A DNA stretch of 64,000 bases from Sinohyriopsis cumingii (Eukaryota; Mollusca; Bivalvia; Unionida; Unionidae), in contig CM068827.1 in the NCBI GenBank assembly GCA_028554795.2, positions 74,821,744 through 74,885,743 of the forward strand. Reading direction: 5' to 3'. Within the stretch, counting starts at the first letter, position 1. Each line of letters starts with the position of its first letter. The notes below the pieces were generated by a model, which did no database searches, was not told the origin of the DNA, and saw nothing but the letters and a program-made list of their open reading frames with translations. This document shows positions 13,360-26,652 of the stretch, piece after piece. The position numbers and the translations under genes are program-made.

Positions 13360-15690
13360 ATCGACATTCACCATTATTCTGACGCACGATTGTATCACTT
13401 TGCACATATTGATCAAAGCCGGTTCTAGAATATGGCATTCGACTCTTTCATTTCCAATCCTGTCGTCTGCCAGAAATATGCTCACAACTACAATGATGCA
13501 AGATGACAACAGGCTATCCCAGATGTCGGCAGGAGGGTCACGATGGAACGTCATGAGAATGTCTCTTATGCAAATAGCCAGGTACAACATTACTCCTACA
13601 CTGGAGACTGCCCTAAGTAAAAACGCGAGGAGAAATAGCGAGTAAATTAGCAGAAAGGCAGGATATTCTCTGTGGATGGAGAATCTGTGAGTGTAGCAGC
13701 TTCACGTAACAAACCAGGTGCACATCCTGTGCGCTTATGGTGAAGTAGAGACGGAACTATCAACAAAAAATGTCTATAGCCAAACACCATTTCTCAGCTT
13801 GAAGCCGAAACATAGTTTAAAATCTTAATGTTTCTGAAATCCGTGTGAACATGAATTCAATCCGATAGTGACGAAAATAATCTAACCAAAGTGATGGTGT
13901 AGCAAATAAGAACCCAGCTGTTACACAAATCTGTCAGTTAAATCCAGCAGAAAAACAGTAGAAGAGAAACAGTACTATTCAAAACACTCTGTTCCATTTC
14001 CTAACAACCGGTTAGATCTGGCACACCGAAAGAAGACTAAACCATCGCTGTCAATAGGGAATGGACGTGTGAACGAACTACATGGAGAATTAAAAGAAAA
14101 AAACATATGTAAGACTTAAGAAATGATATGACAATTATATCATGTAACATCCAACTGTAGAGAAGATGAACACTGGCAATATATTTCACTAGGAAATTTG
14201 ACAGAAGTAATATAATTTGCCCACTTCGATAAATGTCTGACATTATAAGGCATTAGAATTAGAAAGCAACGCATTGTAATTTACTCGGCGACTTAATCGG
14301 CCACCGTACATTTTGGGGATATAACGTGATAAACCAGACATTGAAGAAAATACGAAGATTTGGTTTTAAAACTCAACCTCTTTATTTTAATCTTATGTAT
14401 AACTACCTGTTGTATTTGTCCACAAGATCCCGCTCGTCCTTTGACCTGATCATCCACAATCCATCTCTTTTATTTGACCTCTTGTGACTTTGGTGATGAC
14501 CTATGTAGAAGTGACCACTAACCAATAAACTTAAAACTAATTATCCATAATCTCACGGGCTGGGGCAGAAATGAAAACAGAGGAAGACGGATGAGGAAAG
14601 GTTTCAGTCCCTATACAAATCAAATTTGACAGTTGAATGTTTTGAGACGCAGTAATTATGGTTACAAAGATACTCTAAGATATTTGCTAGGAATACAATA
14701 CATAAAACATGTAATATTTGTAATATCTGGCACATGTTCAACATGATTATAACAATAAAATATTCGATTATAAAGTTTCAGCAATACTACGATAATGAGA
14801 ATTGCGTCCAGAAAAATATCATCTGTTTATATTATAGAATAGCTGAGATAAGTTATAAATGAAATTGTCGAACAAAACAAAACATATAATGATGATAGGA
14901 GCAACAGGTTGACCAATATAACAGCCTATATTTTTAAAACATGCCCAGACAATAGCATAGAGTAATACAAATAAATAAATAAATATATTTTTTAGATAAT
15001 CGATAATGACTGTATGAAGTTTGAAACATATATCTTAATAAACTTTAGAGATTTTAGTCCCTTTAAGTTTTCGGCCGCTTGGCTTAGCTGCGTTAATTTA
15101 CAGAAAATTTAGATCCGTGATAGTTGATTTATGTTAATGCTCTGAAGTCCCTTTCAAGCAAACTAACACGAAGTGGGTATATGCCAATCAAATCAAAATA
15201 GCATTATGCGTCTTTAATTCAATCAATAAGTACGGTGTACTCATGTACTGATGGTTCCGCAAAAACACGAGAACATGAATCGGCCTTTGCCAAATCACAT
15301 TAGGTGTTACCTATGAAAAGATGCATAGCAATAATCTCAATCTACAGAAACTTTGGAAACCAAATTCAAAACTTACAAAGGACACTAACCATCCTACCAG
15401 ATTTTGAATATCCCCTTCTGATGCACATCAGTCTAGCACATGGCTCCAGAACATCCTCATGGAACGAGTTATTGTAAATGGTGTTAATGTGAAAATTACT
15501 CACTTCACAGCTCTGTTGGGAAATAAAATTGATTCACTGTCTTTTTGACAGGATGTCAGCTATTTAGCACTAGTTGGATGGCAAAACACATTATACCTCC
15601 CAGAAGATAGTGTAACTATTAGTTTTTTATATACCTTTTACACAAAGATTTCAAAATTTGTATATTTTCATGTTTATTTAGTACATGTTG
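13360..15690 (+). mobile_element. Degenerate Jockey-like LINE lacking its RT core
   Basis: Domains in order. An ORF1 gag-like part has a Cys/His knuckle read as PRCRQEGHDGTS-EC near 13510-13560, followed in a shifted frame by HYSYTGDCPK. The endonuclease begins near 14125 (IISCNIQL). Its catalytic segment is LLGDLIGHRTFWG at 14281-14319, where the usual GDFN is GDLI. The end of the domain is marked by SDH at 14510-14518, with a substrate-side frame ERFQSLYKSNL near 14600. About 350 bp without LINE similarity follow. RNase H then restarts with CTDGSAKTREHESAFAK near 15245, and a C-terminal segment ends near 15640 (PEDSVTISFLYTF). The RT palm is absent. Many stops; dead copy. Confidence 0.65.
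13400..13645 (+). pseudogene. ORF1-like zinc-knuckle region in a broken frame
   Basis: An 81-codon frame is open here, but the recognisable ORF1 residues are in the other plus frames. They are C-x-x-x-x-G-H-D-x-x-x-x-x-C followed by H-Y-S-Y-T-G-D-C-P-K, the usual knuckle pattern of LINE nucleic-acid-binding ORF1 proteins. The first Cys of the first knuckle reads as Tyr. So the open frame itself is a shadow, and the relic is frameshifted. Confidence 0.45.
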
Positions 15691-18600
15691 TTGGTTTTGT
15701 TTTTGTTGTTTCTTGAAAAGTCTTTATCCATCATGATGTTTGCTTCGTTTTTTTTAGAACTTAATTTTAATCGGAACCGTGATGTGTTAACGTGCTGACC
15801 CACCCTGAAACATGAAAATAAACAACACATACTGCTGCTACTACTACTACTACTGTTACTACTACTCCTTATGATGGATGCAACCATAAAGACCGTGTTT
15901 AATTCAAATAAGGATAGATGACATAAAGGAAACGTATTGATTATACCGTCTTTAAAACGTTACTAGCTACAGCAGACTCGCATTCGGCGTACTGCGGACA
16001 TTCAGACTTTAATTGCAGTCTACATTGTTTGTAAAGTCAGAGAAGTGACCTTTCTGCCAGTCCGGAATGACAGCGTGATTGCTAGGATGTCAAGTAAATA
16101 AGTAATTAGGACAGATTCATTGCCAGTTACAGTAGTCAAAGTAAATATTTTCGAAAGAATTTTCTGAAGAAGACATCTGCACCTTACCTCACGCCTGTGG
16201 CCTTTATTTAAGGGTCACTTTACGTCAAAAGAGTACCTTTATTTTTACGATAAGACTTGAAAACGTAATTCAGATCAATGTATACTTGCAAACTTATATC
16301 CCATTTGTTTTCTGTATTTCAGACATATTTGTGGTACACGTTGACAGAGCACCACTCATTCGAAGGAAGATAAATCCACCGTGCCCGACTCGGGAGGAAA
16401 TCATTTCACGGCAACTCTTCATTAAATAAATACCTTTATTTATTCTCTTGTACAACCCATGTATGTCTCTCCGTGGAGTATATGAAAACAGCAACCATTG
16501 TCACGAGCTCCACAAATTTCAAACAGCTTGTGTGCTTGCTGGCTTGGGGCTGTATAATATGCAAGATGCACCCATGTCGTTCGAGGTAAATGAAAGGAGG
16601 CGACCCAATGTGCCTCGGTTTTAGCCTTGTGTCTATAAAGGAGAGGGTTCTAGTAGGTAAGTAGAGAAGTGACTGATTCTTGCCACTGAAATTCAAATTG
16701 CAATTTAGGTCGCAGATAAAGCTATTTGGGTGGTCATAAGTGTCCAAATAACCCGACCCGAAACAGCTTCCTCTTGTGAGTTGCAATTCGAAGTATTCTT
16801 GGTTCGTTTAAGCCCATTTACACCCAGCTGGCTGGGGCTTGGATGTGCTTTAATAGTAATAGGTAACTAAATGCTACTTTCTCCGAGAGCCTGAGACTAT
16901 GGGCAAAACTAAAGTATAGCATTATTCAGTGCTATCACATTGATATTATTTAACATATTCTTGGATATTACGTCTATATAAATGCAATCAAATATATCTT
17001 ACTGTACTGATATATATACAACAGTATCTTTAGATATTTATATGTGATTGCGAACGTTAACAGAAACATGTTTGTAATTTCTCTAGAATCTTTAGAAATG
17101 ATATAGCAAACATTTAAGCAGCTCAATTTTCATTATAATATAGTTGTTTGGAAGTGTTGTGCTTACCTTCTAAAATATGCGTATCTGCAATGTTTAGAGT
17201 TTCATAAGTTTGCAACTCAATCCTAGATCAAATAATAACTGTAGCATTGCATTTAAGAAACCATAGTCTCTCTTTCGCCTTTTTTGTCTGATTCATTGTA
17301 GACAGTATTTTATGTACACGAAGCATATTTTTCATGTAATTAATACTGGGGTACACTGAAAAATAAGTTACTGTTTCAAACTTGCATAAGTTTTATTCTC
17401 ATGTCAAACAGACGATGAGGGTAAACACTGCTCGAAACTTTTCGTAGTGGAACTTCCGGTGCAGTGAGATATAAAAAAAAAAGAAACAGTGGCAGTTTCG
17501 CACTGACTGTTATCCCTAAGCATTCTATGCCATAGATTCAAATTCAATCAATTCAAATTTGCAGATTATTATCTGAGATCCAGACACAGATGGTAACCTT
17601 AACTCATGGCCGATTTCTCAGGGGAAATATATCGTATTTAGAATAGTATGCAGTTGATCCCTTTTTCACTCTGCTGCCAGTTTATAGGCGACTGAATATA
17701 TAAATAATGTATCATCTCCAGATCAAAACAACCTTCTCAAAATATAGATATGGGACAAAATTCATTGCTTTTAGGTTCTTGTCAGGGTCGGCTTGGTAAT
17801 ATTATTTGTGATTACTTGGAAAAGCGAAGGTGCATTATACCTGCAAAATATCTTCCTCGCTTTGTGCTCACATATTGTGTTAGGATAAGTTAGATCTGTA
17901 AAATGATTTGCATACTAGAAAATAAACCAATCGGCAACTACAATCTTAATGACATTAACTTAACAGAATGCAGTTGAATGAATGTTGCTGATATCCTCGA
18001 ACGAGACTTTACGTTAAGTTATCTATGGCCTTTTGCTCCCAAAACGCAAACGAACATTTGATAAATGTTCTGGCTGTATTATCGAAGCGTTAATAAGAAG
18101 CACGCGAATCCTACTAAGAATTTAACATTTTTTATGCAACGTGTGCGATTTCATTCTTTCTTGTTTTGACAAAATGATCACCTCTAGTTTTATGCTCATA
18201 TATGTAAATGCATCTGTATTAGGTTTTCTTTCCCTTCTTAAATTTTCAACGACTTAGTTTCATGTTCATTACAATTTGTCAGGATTTACATTTAATATTA
18301 TTTTAAATGTCTGACAGGGTTTACAAAGATTCATTTTACATATTGAGAACTCTTCAACCTGTATAATAAATACCGCCATTTAATTTCACCTCAGATTATC
18401 ATGCCTTCCAAGGTATGATTGGTGATGTTATTTTCTGCTGTGTGGAGTATATACGCAAAATGCTAGCGTATGTATTCATTCAGTTTGGAGAGTCCATGTA
18501 ACTAAGTCTAAGTCACGTTCTTGGCCGCCTTAAGAATAAGAAAGTCTGCTACGCATTAATGAGTATTTGCGACAATGTTCATGCCTTAGTGGAGAGGTTG

Positions 18601-18732
18601 TAGGTATTGATGCATGCTGGCAATGTGATTTATGCCGGAAATCGCATAACCATGTTCGATCATCAGAACGGGACGATTTATATAATCTCGAATTTGCTTT
18701 ATAATATTTTATTTACACACTATCATATACAA
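15691..18732. other. Mostly featureless; includes a (CTA)n tract and an unrecognised minus-strand frame
   Basis: A short (CTA/CTG)n lies at about 15835-15863. The minus-strand frame 16436-16786 (116 codons, starting MQLTRGSCFGSGYLDTYD) sits in locally GC-richer DNA and is followed by a second minus frame at 16294-16494. I do not recognise either product. They could be a retroelement scrap or an isolated exon. The rest holds nothing I can name. Confidence 0.35.
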
Positions 18733-18749
18733 ATATATATATACATACA

Positions 18750-18843
<94 letters not shown>
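18733..18843. repeat. (AT)n(ATAC)n(AT)n microsatellite
   Basis: A short AT run leads into about nine ATAC units, then about 65 bp of pure AT dinucleotides. Confidence 0.97.
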
Positions 18844-18847
<4 letters not shown>

Positions 18848-19316
18848 GTTCTTTTTTCATGAGTTTTTTCCAATTCTTAGGTAAAAATAATTAGTTGAAT
18901 TTTACAATGTTTCATCAAATTATTCAAATCCGAACATGTTTAATTTGTTTAATTTGTAACAGTACCTTTGATCAAATAATTAAAGGAAAATCTATCCCTC
19001 ATTATACAACTACGAATCAGCCCTAAGCACTTATATCACCCCATATTTATTTACCAAATGCATCAGAAGTGGAGCAGTGAGAGTGATTAGCATTTATTTA
19101 AATTTCATAGAAAACAACCGAATGTTACATATATATCTGTTACTGACTAGTCCAGTAGTCTTTTCATTTCAGATTGTACCTTTAAACAACGATTCTAATA
19201 GCTCTTAGACCTTGTATCGGATACATATTTTATCTAATTTCAGGAAAAGTATTATTCTCGTTAGCATTATTCTATCGCACTAAAATGAAATCTAAAGTCG
19301 ATGCAGTATATATAAC

Positions 19317-19443
<127 letters not shown>

Positions 19444-19931
19444 ATTATTTTTTCACTTGAACAACAAAGTGCCCAGCAATAATCGTGGTCGAAGCATTAA
19501 GATGGAAGAATAGTTAATTGACCCAGTAACACTGTAGATTATGTTGTTTTGATGATATATCAAAAGAATGTTAGTACATAATCAAACTCCATACCTTTGG
19601 TATCTTTTACATTTTCGACACTACGTGCACTTTGACCCATTAAATATAGGAATTTATTATGAATGTCACTGGGATTCAACTGGAACTTCATTCATTTGGA
19701 CTTCTAATACAACTTTTAGCACTATTTTGGATTTAATTGACAAAACTTAACGTTCATTTCAGATTGATATTTTTATCTAGGAAAACACGTTTTTACTTGA
19801 ATTCTAAAAGACATTTTGGGTTTGCTTTATTCTGTTACTTAGTTTACTCCACCGATTCGTAGCAATACGCCAACATAAGAGCAATTCAGTCCTTCTCAGT
19901 TGTGCAATGCTATCTCAGTTTTTATGTTTTA

Positions 19932-20081
19932 TTTTTTAAAAATAGCACACTGGATGATCCACGTCATATTATTTAAAAATAGCACACTGGATGATCCACG
20001 TCATATTATTTAAAAATAGCACACTGGATGATCCACGTCATATTATTTAAAAATAGCACACTGGATGATCCACGTCATATT
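19932..20081. repeat. 37-bp tandem repeat, four nearly identical copies
   Basis: The unit contains ATAGCACACTGGATGATCC and CACGTCATA. The four copies are almost identical, which suggests recent expansion. Confidence 0.95.
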
Positions 20082-20151
20082 AGTCTCCACCAACCACTAC
20101 ATTACTTGCATCAGCAGAGATTTTAAAGGATTGAAGTGTACTGTGGAGCTA

Positions 20152-20235
20152 AAGAAAATAGCGTACCCTTAAGTATGGCCTTTAATGTATCAAAGAAATG
20201 GTGCACTCTTAAGTATGGCCTTTAATGTATCAAAA
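20152..20235. repeat. Tandem duplication of about 42 bp
   Basis: Two copies share CTTAAGTATGGCCTTTAATG followed by TATCAAA. They differ by a few substitutions upstream of that core. Confidence 0.85.
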
Positions 20236-21937
20236 GCCTCCTGACATTTTACAGTTCAACGAAACATGGTTTTCTTACTAAACAAATTCATCAGAGTTTC
20301 TGCAATTATAGCGAAAGTTGGAACAAATTTTCCGATATATCCAATAATACCCAAATAGCAGATGCATTTTACTTATAGATACAGGGAGTTCCGACATAGC
20401 CTTTACCTGAACTTCAATAGGTTTAACTTCACCGAAACTCACAATATGTACTAAAATCTAAGTCAATCACTTCATAGATGATTTTTACCTACATTAATTG
20501 TGAAATGTACATCATTGTGTCGATCCTATGATTTCCGTTACAGTTTAATTAAATGCCATCATTTAAATCGTCATCTTTGGGATAGGCACAAATAAAGTGA
20601 TTGAAAATTCGGAAATGTTGTTTCAATCAACATATTCCTTTAATATATCTCTATGATAAAGGTCTTTCTGTCTTCATCTCCCTGAAGTGTAAAATATGAT
20701 AGAATTTAAGTCAAGTGCTTTATTTTCAACTTTTTAAGGATAGCAACACTTTGCCTGAAAAGACCTTTGAGTTATATATCAGTCAGCCAGAATAATATCA
20801 GCGGGTTAAAAGCTCATTTGCACAAATTTCTTTCGTACTTTAATTTAATGTCTAACAGAGTAAAACGAAGATTAGTTCCTGCTACCTAACAGCAGTTAGA
20901 TAAATTATATTTGAAATCAGAGACAAAACCAAGAAGATTAGTCTCTGAATCGTCGGTTGAAAGACGTTTCTCTTTTAATTAGTTCAGTGCTCCCTGGTCA
21001 GTAGCCAACAAGACTTTCAGTTATAATAAATGAATACCTTCGATGGGTAGAGCAAACATTATTTCGATTGTAACATGTTCTGAGACTAATTCTGGTGACA
21101 AACGTTACACAACGGAAATATTAACAAAGCCGCACATTGCTCCCTGAATAAGAACACTTTTACAAAGAGACGACTTATACGGTAAAGGCAAATTACATGG
21201 AAATAAAAGACTATGATAAACTCGTGTCCCTTAATATTTTAATATGGATAGGATTGGCAGAGTCACCTACAAGTGAGACAAAACCATTCAACATGAAGCG
21301 TTGATAATTCTCCATAATATAATCAGCCTGAGGTTTATTTTACCCAACAAATGTATTGTATTCAATACATGAGCGTGGCCTTGACTACTTAATGCAATAG
21401 ATGCACTTGGAAGAGACAGGAGTTTTGATCAGTCTTGTCAGAAGCTTGATTCATAAACGTTATGCCCGATTGGGATTTGGAGGTGTTTAGTATGAGACTG
21501 AGATGGAGTTTGCTTTTTACCATGAAAGCTACAAATAAAAAGACTTATTGACAAATCAAACTCTGTGAGTTATTAAATATCCATCCTTTGTCGATATGCC
21601 CCACGTATTATCTCATAACCCTTCAAGATACATTCCTTATCAATATCATAATTAGCACTTTGTCATACCGACAGTGAAGTGTAGGCTTATAGAGATTTGC
21701 CAATGAGTACACTTTGTAATAATAAAGTCCAATGCTCTCTTAGCCAATTCCAGTTTTCTCTAAACGAGGGAACAAATTTATCTATTTCTTTTTATTAATG
21801 GGTGAAAGTAACCTAATAGTTCTAGGAATGTCAACAGCTGAACTTGTGTGTAAAGTAAGGAGTGGTGCAGTTTGTTTGCCAGATCTAACTATTTTAATTT
21901 TAGCGTATTTCTTTTCTTTATCTCTTTGCATTTGCTC

Positions 21938-21941
<4 letters not shown>
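20236..21941. other. AT-rich DNA, nothing recognised
   Basis: No repeat, RNA gene or coding motif could be supported on either strand. Confidence 0.5.

Positions 21942-21993
<52 letters not shown>
21942..21993. repeat. (TC)n microsatellite
   Basis: About 26 TC units. The frame at 21798-22133 runs through it as Ser-Leu repeats and has no other support. Confidence 0.97.
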
Positions 21994-21996
<3 letters not shown>

Positions 21997-22624
21997 TTAG
22001 CTTTCTGCAATCGCATGTTTCTTTCTTATACCTTCATTTAAATTTATATGTTTCTCTCTTTGACCTGATGCTGCAACTGTGCATCTCTAAGTTAGGAAAA
22101 CTTCATTTCCTTTTCATGCTGACGTTTCTGTAACTATTTCCATCTTGTTTTTTTTTTTTTCATTTCAAATTATTTTAATTTTACTTCATATCCAGATAAA
22201 AGGAGACTTACTATTCACACCCAAATCACCTTAATTCAAACATTTTTGTTTCCCACAAATATTAGACCAAAATACTTGCTGGACTTGGCTTCAAAAAGAT
22301 AAAATTGCCCTGTAAGCTGGATACATTTTTATGTAGAATGTAACATAAAGTTCTCATTTGTTAGATGAGATTTTGAAATCCATTTTATTTCACTGATGAT
22401 TTGTATAATATTATGAAAATTAGATACCAGGGATTAAATTATATTACAAAATAAAGTGAAGTATTTATATTTCAGAAACAAAGTTTTCGGCAATATTTAA
22501 AGGAAATTCGTGTCTCGGACGAGCCCCGAAATGTCTCTTATGATTACATGTTCTTGAACTAAGTAACATATAATAGAGACAACGAACGCGTTTTGTAACA
22601 TCCAACAAATTTTTTTTTTTTTTA

Positions 22625-22815
22625 TTAATGCAAGTTTAAAAAGAACTTACAGTGCTGTGAATAAAATTCCAAATATTCATTTAAATGATATTACAAGTCA
22701 TAATTATAATGTATTTCGAATGAATTTCATTGGTGTTCCGAATGAATTCCAATCGTGACAGTGCTGAAGAATCAATAGCTTGGAATAGTTTTGATGTGCT
22801 AACAGTCTTCATGTT
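22625..22815. repeat. Dispersed repeat, copy A (second copy near 44.7 kb)
   Basis: It shares the segment AAGAACTTACAGTGCTGTGA, then AATAAAATTCC, with a copy at about 44700 (where it reads CGAACTTACGGTATTGTGAA). Later blocks GAATTCCA and TTGATGTGC...AACAGTC also recur in the same order and orientation. The family is unknown to me. Orientation of the original element is unknown. Confidence 0.5.
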
Positions 22816-23180
22816 TCAATTAGTATAATCAAAAAATGTCTCCAAACGAAGACATAACAAAATTGAAATAGTGATACAGTCCCAAAGTCAAAGAATATTC
22901 GACCATGATGAGGCACTCTGATACGCGTATTATTAAATCGAAGTAACTAATCCAATATCGATTTTAGAGTCGTTAGATTAAAAGAAATATTCATTATTCA
23001 ACCCTTTTTTTCTCCGTTACTGTTTAAATAGTCATGTGCTTAAGCATTTCGGGGAAAGCACGAAATAAAGCGAGACATCTTACAGTGATCACAAAAAGTA
23101 CAAGTCAAATAAAGTGTACATTCTTTTTTAATGTACGTCTGAAGTTAGCGATTATGTGCAATATTACAAGATGAAACTTG

Positions 23181-23635
<455 letters not shown>

Positions 23636-23665
23636 TAGCATAGTATTTTAGTATTTTGTTATATA

Positions 23666-25033
23666 TGTCACGGAATTGTTCGGGTTTCAATTTTTGTGTA
23701 CAACGATGCCCGAGGGTGATCTATGTATATTGGACAATATTTCGAAATAGTAAGTTCGGTTCATCCTAATCCGCGCTTGCAGTGCACAGGCAATGTATGA
23801 CGACTTCGTCTTTGTATCAATGCCTCACCGTAAGATTAAATCCACGTTACGGAACGGCTTGTCAGTGAGCGGTTTACTTTAAGGACTTGCACATCTTCAG
23901 CTGTAGTGATATGTGAATTATTAATTTCTTGTGTGTAAGTTATAACTATTGTACTACCACATTTATTTTTGTATGTTTGCTATGTAGCTTCGTTTTAGGA
24001 ATATGATACAATTTTTTTTTATTCTTGTTTGTGACTTTTCAAGTGATTTATATTAGCAACATAAAGCTTCATTTTTAAGAAACGTTTAGTACCGTATTGT
24101 TCTTGTCGGGCACGGTTAGGTTAACGTCTGAACCTGTTTGTTGTTTTGTAATTATTGTGCGATAATGTAACCTGTATAACTTACCATATATAACGTCATT
24201 ACGTTTTATCGTATATGCCCGTATCATGCATATTACACGGTATTATATGTATTTTCAGCTGACCCGAGTGATCACTGAATGACCAGAGTTATAGGAGTGG
24301 TCGGACTGACCCGAGTGACCTGAGTGACCCGAGTGATCGGAGCGATCCGAGTTATTGGAGTGATCGGAGTCGACGTGGTACCAGCTGCAGAGCAAACCAA
24401 AGAATTCGACCATAGCAGCTGTGAAGCTGAACCATAGCAGCCATAGAGCTGAATAAACAGTGCTGCTGGTCGAGTAGTAGGTGATAGGGCGTTGCTGACT
24501 GAGATTGGTTGGCACTGATTGCTTGATTTACCAACCTGGAATACTGACAGCTTGATTGGCTATTATGACTGTTAGTGTGCTGGTGGCGGAGTGTAACTAT
24601 ATATCTGCAATATTTTAGCCGTGGGCTAATATTTGGGGTTTGTAATGCACAGTGTGTTTTTGGGACTGTTAAGATAATTTGTGTATCTGTCCCTTTTGTT
24701 TACATAATTTCACTATTTGAGTGAATACATTTTACTCTATGAGTAAAATACTACATTTAGTTTTCTATTTGAGTGAAACACGTTGTTCTTTTTTCGTTGT
24801 GAAATCACAGTGAATCATTCAACCCTTGTCCTTGTACTGTGTAAGGTCATTTATTTGTATTTTAATTAAGTCCGTGCGTTTTGTTAATTGATCCAATATT
24901 TGGATCATAAACAGACATATATAAATCATAATTAATTGCTCATTCAAGTCGTTCGTTATTAAACATAGTTTTTTTTAATCACCATCAGAAGTGTTCTGTT
25001 GTAAATCCGAAATCCCACCCGGTTATCCTGTTA
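23666..25033. mobile_element. Possible solo LTR
   Basis: The block starts TGTCACGGAATTG and ends ATCCTGTTACA, so it begins TG and ends CA. Its ends form an imperfect inverted pair (TGTCAC-GGA against TGTAACAGGA). Its length, about 1.37 kb, is plausible for a metazoan LTR, and it has no coding frame of note. It contains an internal 9-bp subrepeat block at 24255-24375. A clear target-site duplication is not visible: the left flank ends ATATA and the right starts TATTT. That weakens the call. It abuts exactly the start of repeat copy 2 at 25034. Confidence 0.35.
24255..24375. repeat. Imperfect 9-bp subrepeats (TGACCCGAG-like)
   Basis: About a dozen diverged 9-bp units built on GAGTGACCC/GAGTGATCG. 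Being a multiple of three, they leave a minus-strand frame open (Asp/His/Ser/Gly/Asn repeats, 24255-24515), which I do not regard as a gene. Confidence 0.8.
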
Positions 25034-25270
<237 letters not shown>

Positions 25271-26648
25271 TTTCTGCTGCCATAGCTATAGATGTTAAAA
25301 TCAAACAAGTAAACCTGACATCAATAACATATTCCGTTTGAAATAGTGATTATTACAGTATGCCAGTTATGAGATTATTTTGTTTCACTGTATCGATATA
25401 TAATTTATCTTGAGCCCTTCAAGCCCACAATTACCTGCATGTTCCACCTACAAATTGAGGTTGCGTATTATACATGTGCTATAGTTTATGTAGCATCTGC
25501 TGCTTGAACGAAATGGTATATACATGGTGTGAGTTGGCTGGAAATGTATGTTGTGTGGATATGGTTTAAGTTGTATGGAAATTGTTTAAGTCGTCTGAAA
25601 AATGTGTACGCTATGTGGAAATGGTTAAGTTATGTAGAAAAAGTGTAATTTGTGTACAGAAGATGTTTTTTTTGTGTACAAAAGGTCTAATTGTAAGATG
25701 AAATGATTGACTGTAACAAAATGTCAATAACATCTTATTGCAAGATTCGCTTTTCAGAAAGCTAAGTGTACAGGGCCGAATGACATTGTTTACATAGTCA
25801 ATCCGAAAGTTAGGCTTCTTTTCTATGACAGTTTATCGCATGTCGATCGACAATAGTTTCCTTCCATCTATATCTGAGCTGCCGTCGATACATGCATTCC
25901 TTTGTCTATAACGGCTCTGAATGTCTAAACGTTAAGAAGGTTTGCACAGAAAGTCCTCACAGCTGGTCACGATAAAGACTGATCTACTCAAATTTGATTC
26001 TAGGGCGAAACAAAGAATTTTCAAAACATTGTTATTTACTTTACAGTTCAAGTCATATATGATTGTTTAGCAATCAGTGATCGCATACAAACGTTTTAGA
26101 AACATGTAGTCGAATCATACAATAATTTTAATTTCGGGCTTCTCTTGTAAGAGGTAGGTATCCTTTGAAACTGGCATTCTCATGAATCTGAAGCAAAATC
26201 TCATCAATTGTTTATTTGTTATGTTTAATTCAACTGACCAAGACATTTTTCATCCTATTAGTATACGGAAAATATCATTTAAAAAAACGAGACGGATAGG
26301 ACACAACACTCGTGACCGATACTGGTCTCAAGAGATGACAATGTAGTTAAAGTGTTTTTATCTTGAATAGTAAATATATATTTCAAAATAATGAAGAATG
26401 GATATGTAATTTTTCACGTCTTTATCGTAACTGTTTAGTACGATTATTCTTTGCTGATCGACGATATAGTCTCAACATTATAAATTATTTTAATATACAT
26501 TATATTATGATCCATATGTCCCATGCATAATTTACGAATATTAAAACTAAGAATTATTTCATACATTTGTCATAACGTATTCTGCATATAACCTTTGAAA
26601 AAAGGATTACTAATGCAGTGAAATAGTGTGCAGTGAGTAGACGAGGTT
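25271..26648. other. AT-rich DNA, weak imperfect repeats only
   Basis: Between about 25520 and 25640 there is a loose, decayed repetition of GTGTGGAAATGGTTTAAGTT-like segments. Nothing else was recognised. Confidence 0.45.
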
Positions 26649-26652
26649 ATGT

